The notes below the pieces were generated by a model. It was not told where the DNA came from, searched no databases, and saw only the letters and a program-made list of their open reading frames with translations. The position numbers and the translations under genes are program-made. Positions 56,201 through 64,000 of a DNA stretch of 64,000 nt are shown one piece after another. Each line of letters starts with the position of its first letter. The stretch's first letter is position 1. Source of the DNA: Aedes albopictus (taxonomy: Eukaryota > Arthropoda > Insecta > Diptera > Culicidae); the NCBI RefSeq assembly GCF_035046485.1, contig NC_085138.1, positions 28,421,047 through 28,485,046 on the forward strand, written 5' to 3'.

Positions 56201-57560
56201 GCGAGAAGGTCCCCATGCTGGCCGTGGGCGAGCTTCGACGGAAGCTTCGACAGCTCTAACAAAAACAGAGAATTCTGTACGACGCGAAGGTACTTTAATT
56301 TTCCCACGGTTCGCCATCCGCTTCGGACTCAAGTCGCCTCTACTCAAGTCGCCGCGTGTGTTTGGTGTAAAAATATAAAGTAAAATAAACACAATTAAGC
56401 CGCGCTTGCACGTACACATCACTCACTTTGCGCTAATGAATGGAGGCGTGGGGCTGACGACGCGACGATGGTTCGAAAAAAGAACCCGATGACTTGGCTT
56501 GGTTTTTCGGTGGATTCCTATTTTCGTCGTCAAAACAGCCAGCACTGTTTCCGACGCGGTCAAGTTGATGGATTGACATTTGGTTGGCATGATGATCTCG
56601 TTTCGCGTGAAAAGTTAATTCAAATTAGCGGAAAACATTGGTGAAACGGCTAACCGTCACCCAAGCGTCACACGCTTATAATGCACCGAGGATCATCAAT
56701 GATCGTTCCCACCACCTGGTGGCCCGAGGTGCTTTCGTTTACGATCCAAAAATTACCCATTCCAAGCACCTCCCGCACTACTGTCAGCCAGCACACAGGT
56801 CCAGTTGCATATCGGTCCGTTAGCACGGCGATCGTAACCTGATCGCACCCTGAGCATACATAATCAGGTCTAGCAGCTCTACTATGAGTCACACCCGAAG
56901 AAAGGCTTCGTTCGGTTCAGCAGGGAAGCCGTGACTTGTGTGATCTACAATGGCAGCGTGGTTGGCGGTGACTACGGTGATATCCAAGTTAGGTTTCCGT
57001 TTTGTTTTGTCTCCCTCGAACGATCGAATTTGAACCTGATCCTCAGTGCGCGATCGTTCATCAGAAACCGACCCTATAAGTTTCTTTCGGTTTACTACGC
57101 TTTTTGTCGCACGCACGTTTCGGACGTTTTCGAGCGATCATCGCCGCCGCCCGCACCGGCCGGTCGATCGTATAAACAACCAAGTAATGCGAGACCTGCC
57201 CTCTCTCTGATGTCTGGCGGGCGAGGTAATACGACGACGTCGACGAGTACCTACCTCTAAGCTACCATATAGAGCGCAAGCAAGCAATAAAATTTTTAAT
57301 TTATGCGAAAAGGATATCGCATCGCGTCGTATCGCGCAGCGGTGGTAAGTGTGTGTGGTTCTTTACGGAAAACGGATCGTGACAAAAGCGTGATCGCAAC
57401 CGGTTGCCTTTGCGCCTCGATTTTTTTTTATTACGCTTCTAACGAATTTGGATTTGTTTGTGGTTCTCTCGATTTTTTTGGGAGCTTCGTGTGGCTTTCC
57501 GAGAATGGAATTTGATAAATAGGGATTAAAAGATTTCGGTGCATATCGCCGCCGCACGCT
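56201..57560 (+). promoter_or_regulatory. GC-richer region, possible 5' region of a host gene
   Basis: More balanced composition than the surroundings and no repeat I recognise. It contains CpG-bearing stretches (57,120-57,170), TATAAA at 57,171 without a good initiator, and GTGGTAAGTGTG at about 57,344, which would serve as a splice donor for a non-coding first exon. Short frames on both strands have no domain. Reading this as an upstream region for the exon at 57,575 is inference. Confidence 0.25.
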
Positions 57561-57574
57561 TGACGCAGAGGATT

Positions 57575-57618
57575 ATGTCGCGACGAGAAGATCGATTGAA
57601 ACTTGCGGAAAGAGATAG
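57575..57618 (+). CDS. Candidate first coding exon
   Basis: ATG at 57,575 opens MSRREDRLKLAERD, then AGAGATAG/GTATGTCA provides a near-consensus 5' splice site. The peptide is charged and helix-prone, unlike nearby repeat translations. The frame continues in the track of the intron but loses coding character. No family recognised; the next exon would lie beyond the inserted elements (after 59.6 kb or outside the window) if the gene is real. Confidence 0.3.
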
Positions 57619-57759
57619 GTATGTCACATGGAATCAAGTTAAGATTTTGACTTTTGCATTGAATATACTTCCTAACCCAAGTAACATTTTAAGTTTTGTT
57701 CGGCTCTACAAGAGATCTTCATGACTAATTTTATAAAACTTGCAAAAAAACTGATTCAT

Positions 57760-59603
57760 CCCAGGTAACCAATAAGCATTTAAATAAGCGGTACATCACA
57801 CACTTAATTCAGATTGCCGGGATATCAGCATTTTTCCATTCTTTTGCCGAGATTTGCACAGCCGAGTAATCAGCAAACAATAGTTTTGCTGAGATCTCAG
57901 CAATTTTGACAGTTCATTGCTGAGCTTCGGCAATCGTTTTGCTGAGAGTCAGCTAACAAATGTCACTTTTTGCTGGGATATCAGCTGATAGTTTTACTGA
58001 GCAAACGGCTGTGCGCGTTTTTGCCGAGCCCGCAAATCTGTTTTGAGTGTGCAGTTTTATATTTGCATTTATTATGCTTGCTGCCCTAGCATAGCAGTTC
58101 GACAGCTTAACCGCCTTAAAGGAGCATACAACATGCTATTCAAACACCATTAGCTGCTATGTCGCATTTCAAATGCAGAATCTGTTTCACCTTTTAAGCA
58201 TCCCGAATGCCATTTTATCGCCACAAAACTGCTGAAATAATATTGTGTTGCAGCTAAGTTTAAAGAACTACTTTGTTTATTTAAAATTTCTATCTTATAG
58301 TCACGGTCTGCCAGACGTAATCAACATAATCGATGTCTGATGGGGTTACTTTAACAATACTATACTCATGCCAATTAATCATGACATCGGCTGTTGGGAC
58401 AGGTAGTCACTAAATCTCGACAGCAAACACGGTTTTGGGTGGTGTTAGCTTCAAGCTACAAAATTCAATTTTATTATGGTGATGATATGATAACAAATGT
58501 AAACAACTTACGATTTTAGTGATCGCACTACAGATTAGAGAGGAATCGTATCGAAGATGCCTTAGGTTTTAGTTTTGCTACAAACATATTGTACATATTA
58601 GTTTTAAGTCTAGTTTGTATCAATTTTAGCTACTTACAATCAAGTTCAGGTGATAATTCATAAGTATTTGTATCGATAATCCTTGTGAATCTGCGTTTAG
58701 CTATAAGATTGTGTACATATTAGTTTTTAAGTTCAATTAGCTTCCATCTTAATTTACTTACAATTTCTTCAGTTCAGATCACTAGTTTTAAGTACAAATT
58801 CACAGTTTCGATATAAGACTTGCCAATAAATTTATAAGTATTTAAAATTTTTAACAAATTTTTCTGATATTGTGACCTTACGAGGACGAAATCAACATTC
58901 GATGACTTGCATGTCTCGATCGCTTTGACACTTCTATCACATCTTGTCACACTTGACAAGTTGTTCATGTGCGGCCTGTTAGAAAGTGTTCCCCGCAAGC
59001 GGCGTCGCTGCACCGAGGGGTGTTGACGGCACATCGGCAAACATAAGATTTCATTAGTTTACTGCATCTATGCACGTCCTCTCCCTAGTTCAACCTCGCC
59101 CAAAGCAAGATAATGCAACCTTGTAGGGATTGTAACTTAAACACAACAAATTTGAAATAGAACAAAAAATCAGCGCACTTTACAGTTCCATTTTCAGCTT
59201 ATCCTGTAGCGCGCAGCAGCTCCTTAACGCATATTCAATCGGCGGGTCTTGAGATCGAATCGCAGTCAGAGTAGAAATCAGCAAAAAACAAATTAGACAC
59301 ACCAACCAAAACATATGCAGCAAATAATGAGATGGTAAAATGACAGAGTGAGTGGAGAAGGGAAGTGAGAGGGGCGAATTTTCTATTTTGGTTTGTTTCG
59401 TATGATGCGTTACATTGAAGGCGTTACTATTTTGACGTGAAGTTCCTGAAGGTCTAGCATTTAAACAGCCGTATATTGGGCCAAAACCAGCATTTAAGTA
59501 GCATTTATGGCGCATATACGGCTGAGTTGCATTAAATGACCAGCTGTAAAGGCGCATATAGTGCAGAAATAATGCTGAATAAAGTGCTTATTGGTTACCT
59601 GGG
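57760..59603. mobile_element. TIR element with CCCAGGTAACCAATAAGC ends
   Basis: CCCAGGTAACCAATAAGCA at 57,760 is matched by its complement ending at 59,603 (one or two mismatches over ~24 bases). The 1.84-kb interior is AT-rich with recurring GCATTTA/TAAATGC words near both ends and no transposase. It contains a nested MITE at 57,799-58,051. Frames at 58,774-59,040 and 59,180-59,557 (-) have no recognisable domain. Confidence 0.65.
57799..58051. mobile_element. MITE, CACACTTAAT family, copy 3
   Basis: A 253-bp element beginning CACACTTAATTC and ending TTTTGAGTGTG, with internal TCAGCAA/GCTGAGA and TTTGACAGTT words like the other family members. It is flanked by CA on both sides (57,797-57,798; 58,052-58,053) rather than TA. 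Confidence 0.6.
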
Positions 59604-60209
59604 ATACATCAAAACCTCTTGATAACCTCTTTAAGAGTATCTTCCGGCTAAGTGGACCACTCTCGGAGAGGTTTTTGCAAACCGCATTAAGAGTAGCAAT
59701 AAACCCGTTTTAAAACCTAGTTTAAATATTTCCCATTGTCGATTGTTGTTGTTTTTTTTTTCAACAAAAACTATGACAGCTCAAGATGCAGAGAAGCTTC
59801 TTCGATGGCACGTAAAGTTCAGGAGGATACATCATTCGTAAGTAGAAAGCGATTATTTCAAAGTAGTATTTTAGTAGTTATTGTGCTGGGAGGCTTATGC
59901 GCCTTAAATTTTACCGTGAATATTGGGGTTGCAGAATCATAAAATTAATGCGCTTCAAAAATAGTGAATATTATCATCTTGGAATGAAATAAATCAATTT
60001 GTGAATTTAGTAAAACTATCCCGAATCACAAGAAAACTCAGCAGAGAGAGTTTATTTATGTGAGCATGTTATGGAAATGACGGCAAACTACCAATTCATT
60101 GCTAATTTAAGCAAAATTAACTATTTTTCATTCACGTAAGCTAATTCTTCAATATGGCGACGACCATAATCAGCGAAAATAAAATGAAAGCAAATTTACT
60201 TTTATGATG
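59604..60209. other. Mostly unassigned; one small exon-like frame
   Basis: ATGACAGCTCAAGATGC at 59,773 opens MTAQDAEKLLRWHVKFRRIH and runs to a GTAAGT donor at 59,838. In another frame, ATG at 59,804 opens MARKVQEDTSF before the same donor. One of these could be a first exon, but neither is recognised. The remainder is AT-rich without features. Confidence 0.2.
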
Positions 60210-60317
60210 ACCGCAATAAACCTAGCAGTGACGTAGTTTCTGCTTTTCCACCAACAGATGTCGTTACTGATCGAACGGATCGCCATCTGTTGAGAGTTTT
60301 AACAGTTTTATTGCGGT
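60210..60317. mobile_element. Small TIR element
   Basis: A 108-bp segment with ends ACCGCAATAAA and TTTATTGCGGT, plus an inner pair CCAACAGATG/CATCTGTTG. No target duplication is evident. Confidence 0.4.
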
Positions 60318-60649
60318 AATAATAATTGCCAGAAGGTTTACATATCGGAAAGTTTTGTTTACTCTTAAAATCTGTCTTTATGGATATCTTCAAGTATACT
60401 ATAAAACATTTTATTAATGGTTTTCATAAAAGCAGTCATAAAACTATGAGTTTTAATCATTGCTGTAATAAAACATCAATAAAAATCAAACAAAACCAAT
60501 CAGCGATGGAATTGTTACTTGGGTTGGCCTGCCGCGCTTCAACTTAGTGTTCCTTGAGCATTTCCACAGTATTTGTTTGAAGGGTTTTCTTTACCTGCCA
60601 TTGCATGCATTTGTATATTGTGAGGCAAGTACAATGATACACTATGCCC

Positions 60650-60760
60650 AGGGTGTCGAGGAAAATTTTCCCGACCGGAACGGGAATCGAACACGCCGTC
60701 TCCGGATTGGCGATCCATAGCCTTAACCACTAACTGGAGACCCCGTCCAAGCATATATCT
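60650..60760 (-). mobile_element. tRNA-derived SINE fragment
   Basis: On the minus strand box A-like TAGTGGTTAAGGCTATGG and box B-like GTGTTCGATTCCCGTTCC lie at tRNA-like spacing (60,677-60,737). The acceptor arm does not pair, so this is a SINE head rather than a tRNA gene. Confidence 0.55.
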
Positions 60761-60959
60761 GGGATTTCTTTTGGTTTTATTTTTCATCCCCAATTATTTT
60801 CCGAAAATTCGTGTTGGGTTTAGTATTCATGTGGAGATTCTTGAAGGGCCTATCACAAGTTTTATTTTTGTGTTAAATGTTGTATTTTAACTTGTAAATA
60901 TTCCCATAGTATTAATGCGCATTTACAGGGTTCTGGCAGAATGGAGGCCCGCAATTGCC

Positions 60960-61310
60960 CGCAATCCTATTTCGATTGCCAACATTCAGGCCATTTCGGG
61001 CCGCGATTAAGTACTAGAGATGTAAACCTTTCCCTGGCACAGACTTCAAGTTATAGAGCTCTAGTGATGAACCCGGTATCGGTATGCCCATGCCCCTTTA
61101 GGATTAGAAATTCCTAGCCAAAACTCAAGCTATGAAAGCAACTAATGTTGTGAACAAAAGGCACCTGCCAGAGAAAATACGATTACAGGATTGACTGATG
61201 GACCAACAACATTTATGAAACCTCGTCATCCTCTCATCGGAAATTGTTATCCATTAGGGTAACAGGGCAATTATCTGTTCTGTGTTGTATTTGTCCAATT
61301 GTGATGTCCT
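60960..61310 (-). repeat. Dispersed repeat, copy B (uninterrupted site)
   Basis: Minus-strand counterpart of 14,080-14,645. At 61,007-61,010 it carries an intact TTAA exactly where copy A has the MITE, giving a natural empty site. Confidence 0.75.
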
Positions 61311-61379
61311 AATTTATTACGAATTTGTAAGGTTCCGCTATAATATGTTATGTTTTTATGTGCATTTGAAGTGCTTCAA

Positions 61380-62000
61380 TATTTTTTCGTAATAATCCTT
61401 TGAAAGAACCGGTGGAGGATTTTCAGGATGAATCCTTGGAGGTATTCATTGAATTATTCCTGGAAAAATGCATTTGGGAGTCCTAGAAGTAACTTTTGAG
61501 AAATTCCCCGGAGAAATTATTGGAAACATATTTTAAAGAACTTAAAAGAAGCAATTGGAGCAATTCCTGAAGAAGTCCTTGACATTTCCGGGTAACTTAC
61601 GTATTTTCGACTGTTATGTTCTGTTCGACATGGGAGGCTTTTTGAAGCCTGTTAATCTCTGAGTTAGCCTCACATCCTTCCCAACCAAGCTGAGTTATAT
61701 GTACGCCAAAATACCAGGCAATTTGGCCCACAAAAATCCCTCATGACGAAAAAAAACAACCCACCGATAATACCCTTTGTCACCCTAGTTCTTGGAGAAA
61801 TTTTTAAAGGAATACTTGAAAGAATTACAGGTAGAATTCTGTAAGCATTTGTGAATGAAGAAATCCCAAAGATTTGGTCATTTTTGGAAGAGATCCTGGT
61901 GGGACTTCTGCCACCTTCAAATAATACTTGAAAGAATTTTTCTAGATAAATCCTTGAAAAATACTCAGATGAACCCACGGAGAAATCCTGTGAAACATTA
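61380..62000. repeat. 12-bp minisatellite, block 9 (diverged)
   Basis: Scattered GGAATCCTTGAAGGAAT/CCTGGAAGAATT-like units with much decay, mixed with non-repeat sequence around 61,600-61,780. Confidence 0.55.
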
Positions 62001-62044
62001 CTAGAAAAGTGCTTTTCTTGTTTTGTTCAATGGAAGCTAAATAA

Positions 62045-62209
62045 GTTTTGCCTGATGACTGCGCAAATCATAAGTCTGCAGTTAGTTATGGAAAAGTTTC
62101 CTCGCAATCTGCTGCAAAGGTGCATCTGAAGGAGTTGATCGACAAGAGAAAGCGTTTTCTAAGATACCTGAGACGTTGGGACTACCGGAAGTTAGAGCCG
62201 TATCCGAAG
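62045..62209 (+). pseudogene. Fragment resembling mitochondrial ribosomal protein S15 (uS15m)
   Basis: After a stop at 62,042 an open frame reads to a stop at 62,210. Its last part, KVHLKELIDKRKRFLRYLRR followed by WDYRKLEPYPK, resembles the C-terminal helical region of uS15 proteins, where a (V/L)xLIxxRKxxLxYLRRxDY pattern binds small-subunit rRNA. In mitochondrial S15 the DY is followed by an F/L-E-W-LLEKL helix and later a proline-rich tail. Here the helix is missing between E and PYPK, suggesting an internal deletion. No start codon or other exons were found, and neighbours are repeats. I read it as a processed or captured fragment; a functional exon is less likely. Confidence 0.4.
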
Positions 62210-62212
62210 TAG

Positions 62213-64000
62213 GTAACGAATTTATTTTCTATAGAATTTATAAATGAATGGTTATTTTAATCAAAACCTAACTGTAAACGCAGCCTGTGAAGTGCTAGGG
62301 CGCCCTCCCTTTCACAGAGCTAACATAAGCAATGATGCAACTAAACTTGTGTTTCTCCGAGATAATCAGCTGCCCTTCCTCAGCCTTACAACATATACAC
62401 TATGTTTCATAACTATAGATCCAAACAATATTTTTGGATACTCAGATATGTAAAATGAATTCCAATCATATTGTTCTCCTGTTTAATTCATTATTTAGAG
62501 TAGACATGAGAAAAATAATAATTCGATATTACATGTGTTCTCTGAATCTGATAAATAATCTTATATAAATTCCCTTGTTTCATAACAATAGATCCAAGCG
62601 AGAATTCATTCTAGTTAATTTAAGCTACACAAAACATTTAACATATCAATAATGAGTAGTCTCTCTTTTGTTCTTAATAAGCTCAAACAGCCTGTTCAGG
62701 ATACTTTTAATTAACTTTTATTGGATTTTATTCCACGTACAAACAACTACACGGTTTAGATTTGGAAAACATCCGTACGGCTTATTTTATTTACACACTG
62801 CTTCTATAATCAACACTAGAAATTCTAAATTGGGTTCTGGTCAGGGTAAGAAGCTCATCATTCTTTAATCTGAATAATCTTTTCACGAAACTAAGCCGTA
62901 GTTGCTTGAACCGTATGAACAAGTGTATTGATAAAACGTTGTCTAATTTGTTTAACGGCGTTGCTGCAAGAAACCATACTATATTTTTTTCTGGTTCAGA
63001 AGCTCGGCACATCCCTGAATGCCCGTCCATTCGAGTCGACGAAACCCTCTCCATACCATCATGCCGCCACCCCCGAGAGATTCCTTGAGAACTAGCGTGG
63101 TTGTTTTCGTAAATCTCTCCAGTACGAAAAAAACGGCATTCGGTCGATACAAGCTGAACTTCTTTTCGACCTAAAAGGTCTCCCAAAGTGTCAAATATGT
63201 CTTGAGAAGCCAATCAAATGAATATTTAAACAAATGTTTATTCCCCGCATGTTGAAGGACCATCCCATCTCGATATATCGAGATGAGCATAATGAAATGT
63301 AATTTGTTGAAAAATTTAGAGTTCGAAATGAAGAATCAATTTTTAAACTTTCGTAACTAGGAAAAAACCTTCACCAAACAGTTATAATTTCACCTTCTCA
63401 GAATAAGTTGCACCTTGGAAACCAGGTACAGTCACCTGTAAAAATAGTATATTGACAAATCGAGAGAAAATCTAGAACAAAACCATCGGGATCGAATAAA
63501 GGCAGGGAGATAAAGTGATATTTACAGGTTCTACCTAGTTCTTGCTTTAACTGGTTCAAACTTTTTAGTGAGTTGATTGCGATCCTTATTCCGTTTTGTG
63601 CGATTAGACAGCTTTCTCGTGTTTTCTTCCTGCTGTATCGAATTGGATTTTATAAAAAAAAATTACAACGGCACGATGAAATCTGCTTACACGACGATAC
63701 ATTTCACAAACTGTTAAACACCTGTCTTGATGTGTCAAAATCTTACTTATTTCAACTTCAGATTTATATTTTGCACACGACATAATATAAATTGAAGTTT
63801 ACACGTAACAATACGTCAAACGCCGAAATAAACCTGAGCACAGAACCTAAAACAACGCGTTGATTAGGCACAACGAATGACTTACATGTATTGGATCTAT
63901 AGTCATTAAACAAAGGGATTACAGTTTTTTTTTTATTTATCTGTATACACACACGTGCATGAATAAAATGATATGGTAGTATGTGTAATGCAAATGGGTA
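62213..64000. other. AT-rich sequence without supported genes
   Basis: Short frames on both strands show no domain. TTTCATAAC-ATAGATCCAA occurs twice (62,404 and 62,577). A perfect 20-bp palindrome, CATCTCGATATATCGAGATG, lies at 63,266-63,285. Nothing else identified. Confidence 0.4.

Noticed and set aside
60671..60750. tRNA gene
   Set aside because: Box A and B are present, but no acceptor stem or anticodon arm pairs convincingly; it fits a SINE head. The same applies to 6,246-6,320, 12,457-12,540 and 44,280-44,350.

Overview
The window looks like heterochromatin-like, transposon-rich DNA from a culicine mosquito, most probably Aedes. The evidence is a degenerate 12-bp GGAATTCC-type minisatellite scattered through it, tRNA-derived SINEs, many short terminal-inverted-repeat (TIR) elements, a LOA/I-type LINE with an RNase H domain, a copia relic and a ~500-bp assembly gap. 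The species is inference. No complete, intact protein-coding gene was found. Most long open frames are by-products of tandem repeats.

Layout. 0-16.5 kb: blocks of 12-bp minisatellite with MITEs, SINEs, a minus-strand copia gag/protease relic (6.4-7.3 kb), a 142-bp tandem repeat (9.1-9.7 kb) and two copies of a TTAA-flanked MITE (4.9 and 14.4 kb). The uninserted target site of the 14.4-kb copy survives in a related repeat at 61.0 kb. 16.57-41.07 kb: a 24.5-kb inverted structure. Each end begins CAGGGTGT next to TA, followed by 1.17 kb of unique sequence and then a ~122-bp satellite. The satellite runs in one orientation to 27,623 and in the opposite orientation after that. The outer ~3.5 kb of the two arms pair base for base (positions sum to 57,643). 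41-49 kb: a stack of nested elements. Minisatellite is split by a 4.9-kb hAT-like element, which holds a CCCGAGCAGAA-ended element, which in turn holds a LINE 3' fragment and a 1.25-kb TIR element. That TIR element carries a broken, intron-containing histone H3-like gene.

50-52 kb: a TIR-like element holding small exon-like modules with good splice sites, interrupted by the gap. 52.1-56.2 kb: a dead LOA/I-type LINE with two DNA transposons inserted in it, each with a clear target-site duplication. 56.2-57.7 kb: GC-richer sequence with a candidate first coding exon, possibly the 5' end of a host gene. 57.8-64 kb: more TIR elements, a SINE, minisatellite, and a short fragment resembling mitochondrial ribosomal protein S15.

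The most unusual objects are the giant mirrored satellite with transposon-like ends, the H3-like gene caught between MITE termini, and the duplicated exon modules beside the gap.
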